Shown piece after piece: positions 53,489-62,622 of a stretch of DNA of 64,000 nucleotides. The notes beneath the pieces are model-generated. The model was given only the letters and a program-made list of their open reading frames with translations. It did no database searches and had not been told where the DNA came from. The stretch spans positions 1,599,154 through 1,663,153 of the forward strand of contig NZ_SOCE01000001.1 of NCBI RefSeq assembly GCF_004365175.1. Direction: 5' to 3'. This stretch comes from Kribbella voronezhensis. GTDB lineage: Bacteria > Actinomycetota > Actinomycetes > Propionibacteriales > Kribbellaceae. The position numbers and the translations under genes were made by a program. Numbering within the stretch: position 1 is the stretch's first letter; every line of letters starts with the position of its first letter.

Positions 53489-55429
53489 TCAGTACTGCGT
53501 GACGTCCGCAAAGCTGCGGGCGACCGTCGTGCCCGCCGCGTCGGTGATCCACAGGTGCAGACGCCCGGAACGAGCCACCGGAATCACAACCTCGAGCGGG
53601 TCGGTGACGGCGAACGGCTTGGCTTCGACCGGCGCGGAACCGACGGCCCCTGACAACGACCAGTGCAGCGTTCCCAGCAAGGGTTCGGTTCCGTGGTGGG
53701 AGACGCGTACCGGCACAGTCGCAGAATCGGTCGAGACCACCAGGTCGCGGCCCGGGGCTTCCGGAGTGACGTCGACAATGAGCGTGGTTTCGGCGTGGAC
53801 ATCCGACGGGACGGTGCCGCCCAGATCCTTCGTGCGGCGGTCGTAGGTGTAGATGCCGACCGTCTCGTGTTCGATGTCGTACAGCTCGGTGTAGATGTAA
53901 CCGGCGTTGCGCGGATGCCTGCGGAGTTCCTGGGTCTGCCAGCGCAGGTGCCATCCACGCTCGACACTCGTCGACCCACCGCCGTACTCGCCGTTGAGCT
54001 GCGGCTTGTCTCCCGGATCGAACCCAGGTGCCGCAATCACCTTGTCCACCACGAAGTCCGGCCCGAGCCGCACAGGGAAACTCCCGTCGGCGGTGTTGAT
54101 CAGGCGATCCACGACCGCGGCCCACGACGTGGCGTCGTCGTCGTAGTAATGCCAGTCGACCAGATCCGTCTCGACGTGCGCCCAGCCCGAGTTGTCGACG
54201 ACCGGGCGACTCGGATCCAGCTGCCGGATGAGCCGGTACGCCCGGCGTACGGCGTCCTGTTTCGCGGGATCACCAGGGACGTCCCAGTCCAGGCCCCACT
54301 CCTCGTTGTACGCGGCCCAGATCACGATGCTCGGATGATTGCCGTCCCGCGCCATCATCCCGGCCGTCACGTCCTCGAAGGCGGCGACGGCCTCGTCGGT
54401 GAACCGGCCGGTCGACGGTGGTTCGGCCCACACCAGCATCCCCAGCCGGTCCGCCCAGTACAGCCAGCGCGGGTCCTCCAGCTTGATGTGCTTGCGGACC
54501 AGGTTGAACCCGGCTTCGCGCGCCAGCTCGAGATCCCGCCGCAACGCCTCGTCGCTCGGTGCCGCGTGACCGGCCGACGGCCAGAACCCTTGGTCCAGCA
54601 CACCCCGCACGTACGTCGGTACGCCGTTCAGCGTCAGGTTTGGGCCCTGCCACTCGATCTTGCGCAACCCGGTGTAGCCGCGAACCGTGTCCTCGCCGGC
54701 GGTGACGACGACGTCGTACAGGTAGGGATCCTCTGGGCTCCACAGGCGCGGCTCCGGGATCGGCAGGGTGATCGGACCCGGGAGTTCGTCGTACTCGCGG
54801 ACGACGACGCCTGGGATCTCGATCCGGATCGGGGCCGGGCCCACGACCGTGACCTCGATGCCGTCCAGCGCCGGGGTCGGGCGGAGGTCGAGCTGCGAGA
54901 TGTACTCCGGCGGGCGCGGCTCGAGCCACACGGTCTGCCAGATTCCGCTGGACGGCGTGAACGCGCAACCGTCGTAGTCGTCGGCCGGCAGGCTGCGCTG
55001 CTTGCCGTGCGGGATGAACCGCTTGTCAGTCGGCGCCTGCACCCGCACCAGCAACGTCCCGGTGCCCGAGGAGTCGAGCAGGTCGGTGATGTCGGCCTCG
55101 AACGGCAGGTAGCCACCTTCGTGCTCGACGGCGAGCTGACCGTTCACCCACACGGTCGCGTGGTGGTGAACCGCACCGAAGTGCAGGATGGTCCGCTCCG
55201 CCGCCCACTCTGCGGGTCGATCGATGTGTCGGCGATACCAGGCCGTCGGCAACCAGTACGCCATCACGCCGGAGTCGGGGTGCTCCCACGGGAAAGGCAC
55301 GACGATGGTCTCCGGGAAGTCCGTCGGGTCGTCCGCGCCACGAGCGAAGTCCCATTCGCCGTTCAGAGTGAGCCAGCGCGACGAGCGGTCGAAATGGGGA
55401 CGTGGGTATTCAGGACGGGGTGTGTTCAT
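53489..55429 (-). CDS. Glycoside hydrolase family 2 protein (beta-galactosidase/glucuronidase-like)
   Basis: The 646-residue protein has GH2 organisation. An N-terminal sugar-binding jelly roll (LNGEWDFARGADD at about 22-34) comes first, then an Ig-like domain and a TIM barrel with acid/base E376 in WAAYNEEWGLDW and nucleophile E481 in QLNGEYGGG. No signal peptide is visible, so it works in the cytoplasm on an imported beta-linked sugar. It follows the permease gene after 23 bp and precedes the sialidase-like gene after 46 bp in the same unit, under LacI control. Confidence 0.9.
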   Translation of the reverse strand: MNTPRPEYPRPHFDRSSRWLTLNGEWDFARGADDPTDFPETIVVPFPWEHPDSGVMAYWLPTAWYRRHIDRPAEWAAERTILHFGAVHHHATVWVNGQLAVEHEGGYLPFEADITDLLDSSGTGTLLVRVQAPTDKRFIPHGKQRSLPADDYDGCAFTPSSGIWQTVWLEPRPPEYISQLDLRPTPALDGIEVTVVGPAPIRIEIPGVVVREYDELPGPITLPIPEPRLWSPEDPYLYDVVVTAGEDTVRGYTGLRKIEWQGPNLTLNGVPTYVRGVLDQGFWPSAGHAAPSDEALRRDLELAREAGFNLVRKHIKLEDPRWLYWADRLGMLVWAEPPSTGRFTDEAVAAFEDVTAGMMARDGNHPSIVIWAAYNEEWGLDWDVPGDPAKQDAVRRAYRLIRQLDPSRPVVDNSGWAHVETDLVDWHYYDDDATSWAAVVDRLINTADGSFPVRLGPDFVVDKVIAAPGFDPGDKPQLNGEYGGGSTSVERGWHLRWQTQELRRHPRNAGYIYTELYDIEHETVGIYTYDRRTKDLGGTVPSDVHAETTLIVDVTPEAPGRDLVVSTDSATVPVRVSHHGTEPLLGTLHWSLSGAVGSAPVEAKPFAVTDPLEVVIPVARSGRLHLWITDAAGTTVARSFADVTQY

Positions 55430-55452
55430 GGTTGTTTCTCCAAGTCGGGACG

Positions 55453-56316
55453 TCAGCCTTTGAGGCTGCCGGCCATGACGCCTTTGATCAGGTGACGTTG
55501 CAGGACGATGAAGACGGCGAGGACGGGAATGGCGGCCACAGTGCTCGCGGCGAGCAGCTGACCCCAGACGCTGGTCCAGTCCGCTCCGAGCTGCCCCGAG
55601 CGGATGTTCTGCGCCAGCGCAGAGAGCATCACCTGCAGGGTCTGGTGTTGCTCGTCGTTCACCGCCACCACGGGCCAGACGAAGTCGTTGTAGATGTTGA
55701 TGAAGCTCAGTACGCCGAGGGCCGCCAGCCCGGGCCGGATCACGGGGAGCACGATGCTGGCGAAGATCCGCAGTTCACCGGCGCCGTCGACGCGGGCGGC
55801 GTCGAGGAGTTCGTCGGGGATCGCCATGATCACCTGCCGCATCCAGAACACGCCGAACGCGTCGATCGCGCCGGGCAGGATCAGCGCCTGGAACGTGCTG
55901 ACCCAACCGAGCTGACTCATCTCCAGTAGCAACGGAATGAGCAGCACGAGTGTCGGCAGCATCAGCGTGGTCAGCACGGTGCCGAACAGCAGCCGCTTGC
56001 CCGGGAAGGCGTACTTCGCGAAGGCGAATCCGGCCATCGGGCAGAAGATCATCGTCAGCGTTCCCTTGAGCACGACGACGATCGCGGTGTTCCGGAAGCC
56101 GGTGCCGATCGGGATCGTCTCCAGCATCGCGCGGAAGTTGTGCAGCGTCAGCCGGCCGGCGTCGAAGCTGAACGGACGGGCGATGATGTCGCCACCGGGC
56201 TTGAACGCCGAGGCCATCATCCACACCAGCGGCGCGAGACTGATGCCTGCGGCAACGATCAGTAGGGCGTAACGTCCGGCGGCGCCCAGCCGGACGGATC
56301 CCGTACGGGTACTCAT
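55453..56316 (-). CDS. Sugar ABC transporter permease (MalG-type)
   Basis: The 287-residue protein has six TM helices and the EAA motif near residue 190 (LLDAARVDGAGELRIFASIV), with MSTRTGSVRLGAAGRYALLI at the start. The ATG overlaps the stop of the MalF-type permease by ATGA (56313-56316). It is the third gene of the LacI-controlled operon. No ATPase is encoded in the operon. Confidence 0.92.
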   Translation of the reverse strand: MSTRTGSVRLGAAGRYALLIVAAGISLAPLVWMMASAFKPGGDIIARPFSFDAGRLTLHNFRAMLETIPIGTGFRNTAIVVVLKGTLTMIFCPMAGFAFAKYAFPGKRLLFGTVLTTLMLPTLVLLIPLLLEMSQLGWVSTFQALILPGAIDAFGVFWMRQVIMAIPDELLDAARVDGAGELRIFASIVLPVIRPGLAALGVLSFINIYNDFVWPVVAVNDEQHQTLQVMLSALAQNIRSGQLGADWTSVWGQLLAASTVAAIPVLAVFIVLQRHLIKGVMAGSLKG

Positions 56317-57224
56317 GAGTCCTCCCTCGACCGCAGCAGCCGGATCGACGCGACCGACAACGCCAGCACCATCAGCACGAGCAGCATCGAGTTCGCTGCC
56401 CCCAGTCCGAGGTCGGAGTTCGTGATGTGCTTGTAGAGATAGAGCCCTGCGGTCCTGGTCCCGTTGAACGGTCCGCCGCCGGTGACGACGTACGGTTCCG
56501 CGAACAGCTGGAACACGGTCAGCGTGCCGATCACGACGACGAAGCTCAGCGTCCGCGTCACCAGCGGGACGGTGATCGACCAGAACTGGTGCCACGCGCC
56601 GGCGCCGTCGATCCGCGCCGCCTCGTAGACGTCCGACGGGATCGTCGACAATCCGGCCAGCAGCAAGATGACGGCGTACCCGGTCGTGCGCCAGAGCACC
56701 AGCAGTGCGACCGTTACCTTGGCCCACACGGAGGTGGTCAACCAGCCGACCGCGGGCAGGCCGAGCGAGGTCAGACCGTGGTTGACCGCGCCGAAGTCCT
56801 TGTCGAACAAGATGATCCACACCTGCGCCATCGCCACCAGCGGAGTGACGAAGGGCGCGATCAGCGCGGCGCTGAACAGCCCGCGGAACCGCGCCTTCCG
56901 CAACGCGACGGCGATGGTCAACGCGAGCAGCACCTGCGCCGGTACGACGAGCAACCACAGGACACCCGAGGTCGCCATCGACTGCCAGAAGTCCGGACTG
57001 GCCAGCAGGTACCGGTAGTTGGCGAACCCGACCACCTTCAGCGCACCGGCACCGTGCCAGTTGGTGAAGCTCAACTGCAGCGCGAAGAAGATCGGGTACG
57101 CGCTGAAGGCCGCGAAGACCAGGACGAACGGTGCGACGAACAGGTACGGCGCTGCTTTGACCCGGCGTCGCCCTGACGTCCTCGCCTCCCGCCGTGCCGC
57201 CATCGCTTCGGTCACGGTCACCAT
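56313..57224 (-). CDS. Sugar ABC transporter permease (MalF-type)
   Basis: The 303-residue protein has six TM helices and the EAA loop (VYEAARIDGAGAWHQFWSIT) near residue 210. The ATG at 57224 overlaps the stop of the binding-protein gene by one base (TGATG), which sets the start and implies coupling. A TTG one codon upstream is less likely. It forms the channel with the MalG-type partner. Confidence 0.92.
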   Translation of the reverse strand: MVTVTEAMAARREARTSGRRRVKAAPYLFVAPFVLVFAAFSAYPIFFALQLSFTNWHGAGALKVVGFANYRYLLASPDFWQSMATSGVLWLLVVPAQVLLALTIAVALRKARFRGLFSAALIAPFVTPLVAMAQVWIILFDKDFGAVNHGLTSLGLPAVGWLTTSVWAKVTVALLVLWRTTGYAVILLLAGLSTIPSDVYEAARIDGAGAWHQFWSITVPLVTRTLSFVVVIGTLTVFQLFAEPYVVTGGGPFNGTRTAGLYLYKHITNSDLGLGAANSMLLVLMVLALSVASIRLLRSREDS

Positions 57225-58582
57225 CAACTGGGCCCCATCAGGTTCTTCTGGATCTGGGTCGCCGAGGTCTTCAGGACCTCATCAGGGCTCAGTTGGCCGG
57301 CCAGCATCTTCTGCACGTTGACACCGAAGTAGTCCACGGCCTTGCCCCACCAGGTCGGGATCGCGTAACCGCCTGGCACCTGCTTGCCTGCCTCGACCGC
57401 GACCTTCCACAGATCCTGACCGCCGAGCGCCTCGATCGGCTTGAACAGCGGGGTGTTCGGGTCCAGCGCCGGCAGGTACGACGGGATCGAGGTGTTCAGG
57501 CCGCCCGGGTACACCGTGTTCGGGCCGTAGACCGTCGTGTACCCCTCCTTGCTGAAGACCAGGTGCTCGTAGAGCCGCCAGGCCAGCTCGGGATTCTTCG
57601 CCTTGGCCGGGATCACGAACGACGAGCCGCCCATCACACCCGCCCGCGGACCGCCGGCCTGCCATGCCGGCAGCGCCGCCGCCCGCCACTTGCCCTTGCT
57701 GGCCTTCAGCAACTGCTGCGGCGCGAACACGAACCACTGCGCCCACGGCACGAACACCTGCGTCCCTTTGTCCTGCGTCTGCAGATCCGTCGGCTGGGTG
57801 TACTTCGCCAGCGTGCCCAGCCCCTCCGACCGGACCGTGTCCAGCCAGGTCAGCGCCTTGCGGTACGGATCGGAGTCGATCGAGAGTTTGCCCTGGGCAT
57901 CGATCATGGCGCCGCCCTGCTGGTTGGCGAACATGTCGATCCACAACTGCGCCAGGAACTGGTCGTTCTCCAGGTGGATCGGCCTGGCCTGCGGGAACTT
58001 GTCCCGGACCGTCCGCGCCGCCCCGAGCAGAGCGTCGTACGTCGTCAGACCCGCCGGGTCGACGCCTGCCTGGGTGACGATGTCCTCGCGGTAGAACAGC
58101 AGACCGGGGTCGAGGTCCCACGGCACCGCGACCACCTTGCCGTCGACGGTGACGACACCGAGCTTGTACGGCGCGATGTCTGCCTTGTACTGCTCGATCA
58201 ACTGGCTCAGATCGTGCAGATGTGGCGCGACCCCGGTGAGCAGAGAGTCGTCGTAGAACGCGCCGTCGGGCACGCCGGCGCCGCTGATCAGCGTGGCCGG
58301 GAGCTTGGCGTTGATGTCGACGGCGAGGTGGTTCACCTTCACCTGCGGGTACTTCGCGGTGAACGACGCGATCGCCTTGTCGAACACCTTGTACAGGTCG
58401 CCGGTGCGGTCCCAGATGGTGAGCTCACCCGACAGCGCGGTACTCGACTTGCTGGTCGGCAGCGGATCACTGCCGGTCGTGTTGCCGGGAGCGCAGGCAC
58501 CGAGGCCACCGGCAACCAGGGCGGCACCGGCACCACGCAGTACGGCGCGGCGGGAAACCGGGGATGAAACGGAATTGATCAT
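57224..58582 (-). CDS. Sugar ABC transporter substrate-binding lipoprotein
   Basis: The 452-residue protein starts MINSVSSPVSRRAVLRGAGA with a Tat-like RR and a lipobox near GGLGAC (lipidated Cys about residue 30). The mature part follows the family 1 solute-binding pattern: LSGELTIWDRTGDLYKVFDK, PDGAFYDDSLLTGVAPHLHD, VPWDLDPGLLFYREDIVT and a late FVIPAKAKNPELAWRLYEHL. It binds a glycan fragment for the GH2/sialidase operon. It is the first gene of the operon, behind a divergent LacI gene. Confidence 0.9.
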   Translation of the reverse strand: MINSVSSPVSRRAVLRGAGAALVAGGLGACAPGNTTGSDPLPTSKSSTALSGELTIWDRTGDLYKVFDKAIASFTAKYPQVKVNHLAVDINAKLPATLISGAGVPDGAFYDDSLLTGVAPHLHDLSQLIEQYKADIAPYKLGVVTVDGKVVAVPWDLDPGLLFYREDIVTQAGVDPAGLTTYDALLGAARTVRDKFPQARPIHLENDQFLAQLWIDMFANQQGGAMIDAQGKLSIDSDPYRKALTWLDTVRSEGLGTLAKYTQPTDLQTQDKGTQVFVPWAQWFVFAPQQLLKASKGKWRAAALPAWQAGGPRAGVMGGSSFVIPAKAKNPELAWRLYEHLVFSKEGYTTVYGPNTVYPGGLNTSIPSYLPALDPNTPLFKPIEALGGQDLWKVAVEAGKQVPGGYAIPTWWGKAVDYFGVNVQKMLAGQLSPDEVLKTSATQIQKNLMGPS

Positions 58583-58640
58583 GGCGCGTCCTCAAGGGGA
58601 ACCGGACCTTCAGCCGAAGCCGGTGACTTTCGTATGATCC

Positions 58641-58688
58641 TTGCAACGTTGCAAACGGTGTTGAAACGCTAAGCTTGCAACGTTGCAA
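58641..58688. promoter_or_regulatory. Two perfect LacI-family operators (TTGCAACGTTGCAA) between the divergent genes
   Basis: TTGCAACGTTGCAA occurs at 58641-58654 and again at 58675-58688. Both are perfect 14-bp palindromes with a central CG, as LacI-family sites have. Their centres are 34 bp apart, about three helical turns, which allows binding on one face. The sites lie 59 bp upstream of the binding-protein start and 40 bp upstream of the LacI start, so they probably control both genes. Confidence 0.9.
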
Positions 58689-58728
58689 GTGTCAAGAGGT
58701 CGAATCAACGCCAGCGAAGGGGTGCGGA

Positions 58729-59736
58729 GTGGGTGCCACACTGCGTGAGGTCGCCGAGCGGGCCGGGGTCTCGGTCCGGACGGTGTCGAACGTCGTCAAC
58801 GATTTCGCTCAGGTGGCGCCGGACACCCGGGCCCGGGTGCAGCGGGTGCTCGACGAACTCGGGTACCAGCCGAACGCGGTCGCCCGGACGCTGAGGCGCG
58901 GGCGGTCGGGGCTGATCGCGTTGGTTCTGCCCGAGCTGGACGTCCCCTACTTCGCCGAGTTGACCCGGGCGGTGATCGAGCAGGCGGCCGCGGCCGGGTA
59001 CACGGTCGTGGTCGACCAGACCGACGGTGATCCGGTGCGCGAGCGGGAGCTGGTGATGCGCGGCAACCGGGCCGCGATGTTCGACGGGCTGATCTTCAAC
59101 CCGCTGGCGCTGGGTGACGCCGACCTCCGCGACCGGCCGTCGTCGACGCCGGTCGTGCTGCTCGGTGAGCGGGTGATCCAGGGCGGCCTGGACCACATCA
59201 TGATCGACAACGTCGGCGCCGCCCGGCTGGCGACCGAGCACCTGGTCGACCTCGGCCGTCGCCGGATCGCGGCGATCGGCGACCAGTCCGGCGAAAGCCG
59301 CCGGACCGGCCGCCTCCGGACCCAGGGCTACATGACCGCCCTGCGCGCCGCCGGCCACGAGATCGTCCCCGAGTTGATCCGTCCCACCGAGTTCTTCCAC
59401 CGCTCCGACGGCGCCGCCGCGATGTCCGAGCTGCTCGCCCTCCCCGATCCCCCCGACGCCGTCTTCTGCTACAACGACCTGCTGGCGCTGGGCGCGCTCC
59501 GCACCATCCTCAGCCGCGGTCTCCGCGTCCCCGAGGACATCGCACTCGTCGGCTTCGACGACATCGAGGACGGCCGCTACAGCACCCCCAGCCTGACCAC
59601 CATCCGCCCCGACAAGACGCAGATCGCGACGCACGCCGTCCAGCTCCTGCTCAACCGCCTCGACGGCGACCAGTCCCCGCCGACCGAGATCCCCGCCGAC
59701 TACGACCTCGTCATCCGGGAAAGCACAGCCTCCTGA
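58729..59736 (+). CDS. LacI family transcriptional regulator
   Basis: The 335-residue protein has a LacI HTH at the N-terminus (TLREVAERAGVSVRTVSNVV) with the hinge YQPNAVARTLRRGRSGLIAL. A periplasmic-binding-like sugar domain follows (DAVFCYNDLLALGALRTILS, then LVGFDDIEDGRYSTPSLTTI). The GTG at 58729 has AAGGGG upstream and gives the expected N-terminus. It probably binds the two perfect operators beside it to repress the divergent operon and itself; a mono- or disaccharide would be the inducer. Confidence 0.92.
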   Translation: MGATLREVAERAGVSVRTVSNVVNDFAQVAPDTRARVQRVLDELGYQPNAVARTLRRGRSGLIALVLPELDVPYFAELTRAVIEQAAAAGYTVVVDQTDGDPVRERELVMRGNRAAMFDGLIFNPLALGDADLRDRPSSTPVVLLGERVIQGGLDHIMIDNVGAARLATEHLVDLGRRRIAAIGDQSGESRRTGRLRTQGYMTALRAAGHEIVPELIRPTEFFHRSDGAAAMSELLALPDPPDAVFCYNDLLALGALRTILSRGLRVPEDIALVGFDDIEDGRYSTPSLTTIRPDKTQIATHAVQLLLNRLDGDQSPPTEIPADYDLVIRESTAS

Positions 59737-59775
59737 ACGGCCGCTCCCCCACGTCGGCGAGTAGGAGGCAACTTT

Positions 59776-60588
59776 TCAAGGCGAGTGAGGTGATGGCGTG
59801 GCCCCGTGCTGAGGAGCCAAGAGGCGATCGCCGCTGAGTTCCTCGTACTGGTCGGGGTTCGCGAGGACGGTCGAAGTGCAGCCGGATCGGCCGCACTCGC
59901 AGGCGAACGGGAACGTCGGTAGGTCGGCGAAGCCGCGGTCGGCGCGCCAGAGCCGCAGTTGCCGGCAGGCAGCCGTGTTCTCGATCTGGCGCTGGCGGCT
60001 CAGCTCATCACCGGGTCGCAGTCTCCGAACGTCACCCAGCGTCGTCTCCACCATCGCCCTGATCGCATCCCAGTCAGGGTCCGCCTCCACCTCGATCAAC
60101 GGCAGCCCGGCCGCGGCGACCTCCTCCCGCACCCACCGCGCCAGGAACTCGTCGCGCGCCAGCAAGGATTCCAATCGCGCTCGGGCCTCCGGATCATCGA
60201 CCGCGTCGAGCCTTTCCTCGCGCGCCTTCCGGGTCAGACCTGCATCGGCAACCAACCAGATCGCTGCCAGGACGGCAGGTCCGAGCATCGACGGAAACAG
60301 TTGTGGGCCCTCGACCAAAGCCGGTACTTCGCCGAGTCCGCGCGCCCTGACGTCTTCGAGGATCACCGGCAGCCGCACCCGGGAGATCTCCACGAACACC
60401 TCCGCGGCCGCCTGCGGACCTTCGACAGGCTGCTCGGCCAGCAGCCTGTAGGCGGGCAGCCGCTCGAGATGGTCGTAGGTCCACAGATCCACCGGGTGCA
60501 ACGGCAGATCTCCGGCCCGCGCCAACTGCCTCGCGATCGTCGACTTGCCCGCGCCCGGCGCCCCACCGATCCAGAGCATGCTCGTCAT
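59776..60588 (-). CDS. P-loop kinase-like protein fused to a CECG-x3-C cysteine motif
   Basis: The 270-residue protein has an AAA-type P-loop at the N-terminus (WIGGAPGAGKSTIARQLARA) and resembles cytidylate/shikimate-type kinases in its first 190 residues. The C-terminal part contains the FACECGRSGCTST motif followed by DQYEEL, which occurs in many small actinobacterial proteins and may bind a metal. The fusion suggests that a small-molecule kinase is regulated or placed by the Cys motif. It stands alone between the LacI gene and the haloperoxidase-like gene. Confidence 0.7.
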   Translation of the reverse strand: MTSMLWIGGAPGAGKSTIARQLARAGDLPLHPVDLWTYDHLERLPAYRLLAEQPVEGPQAAAEVFVEISRVRLPVILEDVRARGLGEVPALVEGPQLFPSMLGPAVLAAIWLVADAGLTRKAREERLDAVDDPEARARLESLLARDEFLARWVREEVAAAGLPLIEVEADPDWDAIRAMVETTLGDVRRLRPGDELSRQRQIENTAACRQLRLWRADRGFADLPTFPFACECGRSGCTSTVLANPDQYEELSGDRLLAPQHGATPSPHSP

Positions 60589-60621
60589 CCGCCCAGGTTC
60601 GCAGACGACCGGCTCGCAGCC

Positions 60622-61902
60622 TCAGCCTGTGGTTGTTCGGGAGAGGGTTGCTCGGGCGAGGTCGTGGCCTAGTTTGCGGCCGGCGTAGTGGTCGAGTCTG
60701 GTGTGGACGCCGGCGTAGATGCGGCTGAGGCCGGCTTCGTCGGCGACGGCCTGGAAGGTGGCGAAGTGGCGGGTGACGCCGGGGAGGACTTCGGAGGTGA
60801 CGGCGAGGCGGTGGCCTCGCCCGAACTCCGCGGTCAGCACTGTCGCGCTGGTCTGGGAGATGACGCTGTGGGCGCCGGGATAGGCCGGATCCGGCGGTGT
60901 GGTGCCGAGGCTGTTCCAGGCCGGGTCCGCCTCGGTGGCGGGGTTGGTGTCGTCACCGGCCAGGCGGATCGCGGTGATCGGTCGCCAGACGCGGTAGTGG
61001 TATTTGGCGTCGTAGAACGCGATGACCGCGTCGGCCAAGGCCAGGTTGAGGTGGGCGAAGATGCGGGCGGTCTCCGCCAGATCCTTGCCCTCGGCAAGCA
61101 CCACGGTCTGGGTGATCTCGTTCCAGTAGTTCCAGATCGGTGCCGCCCAGAAGTGGGCCTGCTCGGTCTGATCGCCGGTACGGCTGGTGCTGGTGTCCTG
61201 GCCGAGGCGTTTGACCTCGTTGGTCGCGGCGGCGTACCGGCGGCTGCTCAGCTCCGGATAGGCCTCCGGCAGGAACCGGTCGACGCGGTCGACGACGAAC
61301 GGGGTGACGTGTGCCCAGTGGGTGAAGACGGCCGGCAAGAACCCGGGCGGTGCCGGCCGGTACTGGCCAGGTTCGGTGCCCGCCGGCAGCGGCGATGGAG
61401 TGGCCGACGACCCGTCGTTCCTGCGCAGGTCGAGGAGCCGCCGGGCGGCCAGGCGTCCCACTCCGATCCCGGCTTCGCGAGCGTGCCGCTGTTCAACTGT
61501 GGCCAGGTCAGCTGCCAACTGCCGGTCAAGCGACGCAGCCTGGGCCGGGTACAGGGCGACCAGTACGTCGTGGGCCGCCTGCGCGGCGGCCGCGACCGCC
61601 GCCCCGGCCGGGTGTGCGAGCAGGTAGGACCTTCCCGAGCTGGTGACAGCGTGGTGGATCGCGGCGTGCAGGATCGCGAAGCTGCGGGTCGGGTGGACGG
61701 TGGCCGGCTGAGCACCAGCGGTGCGGAGGATGCGGAGCAAAGTCTGATTCCAGGCGACGACCACACCGCCGCCGCTCCGGCCGCCGTGGTGCGTGCGGAG
61801 GTTGGGGGTGGCGGCGGCCGTAGTACTGGCTCCTACGGCCGATGCCGCCACGATCGTGCCGCCGGCGAGGAGGAGATCTCGACGCGAGACCGGAGATGTC
61901 AC
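60622..61902 (-). CDS. Vanadium-dependent haloperoxidase/PAP2-like exported protein
   Basis: The 426-residue protein begins MTSPVSRRDLLLAGGTIVAA, a Tat-type signal. The mature protein has the PAP2/vanadium haloperoxidase anion-binding pattern: KYHYRVWRPITAIRLA, then AYPGAHSVISQTSATVL, then SRIYAGVHTRLDHYAGRKLG (motif R-x-x-x-G-x-H-x-x-x-D). The middle motif has G-A-H in place of the P-S-G-H seen in most enzymes, so activity is uncertain. It diverges from the ECF sigma gene, sharing an inverted copy of an 18-bp motif. Confidence 0.82.
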   Translation of the reverse strand: MTSPVSRRDLLLAGGTIVAASAVGASTTAAATPNLRTHHGGRSGGGVVVAWNQTLLRILRTAGAQPATVHPTRSFAILHAAIHHAVTSSGRSYLLAHPAGAAVAAAAQAAHDVLVALYPAQAASLDRQLAADLATVEQRHAREAGIGVGRLAARRLLDLRRNDGSSATPSPLPAGTEPGQYRPAPPGFLPAVFTHWAHVTPFVVDRVDRFLPEAYPELSSRRYAAATNEVKRLGQDTSTSRTGDQTEQAHFWAAPIWNYWNEITQTVVLAEGKDLAETARIFAHLNLALADAVIAFYDAKYHYRVWRPITAIRLAGDDTNPATEADPAWNSLGTTPPDPAYPGAHSVISQTSATVLTAEFGRGHRLAVTSEVLPGVTRHFATFQAVADEAGLSRIYAGVHTRLDHYAGRKLGHDLARATLSRTTTG

Positions 61903-61939
61903 GATGACTCCAGGGAGAGATTTCGATGGACACCAACGG

Positions 61940-61985
61940 ATAGGCGGTGGGGTTACAGCCCGGCCCGTGTAACCCCCTCGCCTAT
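61940..61985. promoter_or_regulatory. Two head-to-head copies of a GTAACCC...CGCCTAT motif in the divergent promoter
   Basis: On the plus strand TGTAACCCCCTCGCCTAT (61968-61985) faces the sigma gene. Its inverted counterpart (61957-61940) faces the haloperoxidase-like gene, so that 16 of 18 positions can pair. The copies together make a long interrupted palindrome with a 10-nt centre. A third copy is at 63309-63326. GTAACC resembles the AAC-containing -35 of ECF promoters, and GGTGT follows both divergent copies at the same distance, so autoregulation by the sigma factor is plausible. Confidence 0.65.
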
Positions 61986-62029
61986 TACCTGGTGTGGTGT
62001 CGATCCTGACTTGGAGTGGGCGGTGACGC

Positions 62030-62620
62030 GTGGCGGGACAACGGTTCTGGGGTCGGCGGAGGGCGGACAGTGAGCCCGCTCCGGATGACGGTGTGGCCGC
62101 ACCGGTTCACCTGCACGTGGTGAGCGACGACAGGTACCCGGACTGGGAGGCGGTCTACAACGACAACGTCGACCGGGTCTACCGGCTGATGTACGCCAAG
62201 GTGGGCAACCGGCCCGACGCGGAGGATCTGGCCGCGGAGGTGTTCGTCACCGCGCTGCGGCCGTTGCGGTTGGCCGCGAGCGTCGGCGAAGTACGGGCGT
62301 ACCTTCTCGCGACCACGCGGACCGTGCTCGCGGGGTACTGGCGGCGAACGCTCGGCCGTGAGATCACGGTGCTCGAGGAGGACTGGGCACTGGTCGAGCC
62401 GGCCGCCGACTCGGGCCACACCGGTGCCGGGGCTCGCGCTGAGGCGATCCTGGCCGAGTTACCCGAGCGGTACCGGCGCATTCTGCAGCTACGGTTTCTC
62501 AATGCGTGTTCGCTGAAAGAGGCCGCGGCGGAATTGGGAGTGACGGTGGGCAACGCGAAGGTGCTTCAGCACCGGGCGCTTCGTCAGGCCGCGGTGGTGG
62601 CAGACAGGATGGAGGCGTGA
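62030..62620 (+). CDS. ECF-type RNA polymerase sigma factor
   Basis: The 196-residue protein has region 2 (YNDNVDRVYRLMYAKVGNRP, DAEDLAAEVFVTALRPLRL) and region 4 (LPERYRRILQLRFLNACSLK, EAAAELGVTVGNAKVLQHRA), the compact ECF layout. The GTG at 62030 was taken; later GTG codons could shorten it by up to about 20 residues. The Rieske protein gene starts 3 bp after its stop. No classical anti-sigma gene is present, which makes the Rieske protein the candidate partner. Confidence 0.9.
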   Translation: MAGQRFWGRRRADSEPAPDDGVAAPVHLHVVSDDRYPDWEAVYNDNVDRVYRLMYAKVGNRPDAEDLAAEVFVTALRPLRLAASVGEVRAYLLATTRTVLAGYWRRTLGREITVLEEDWALVEPAADSGHTGAGARAEAILAELPERYRRILQLRFLNACSLKEAAAELGVTVGNAKVLQHRALRQAAVVADRMEA

Positions 62621-62622
62621 CC

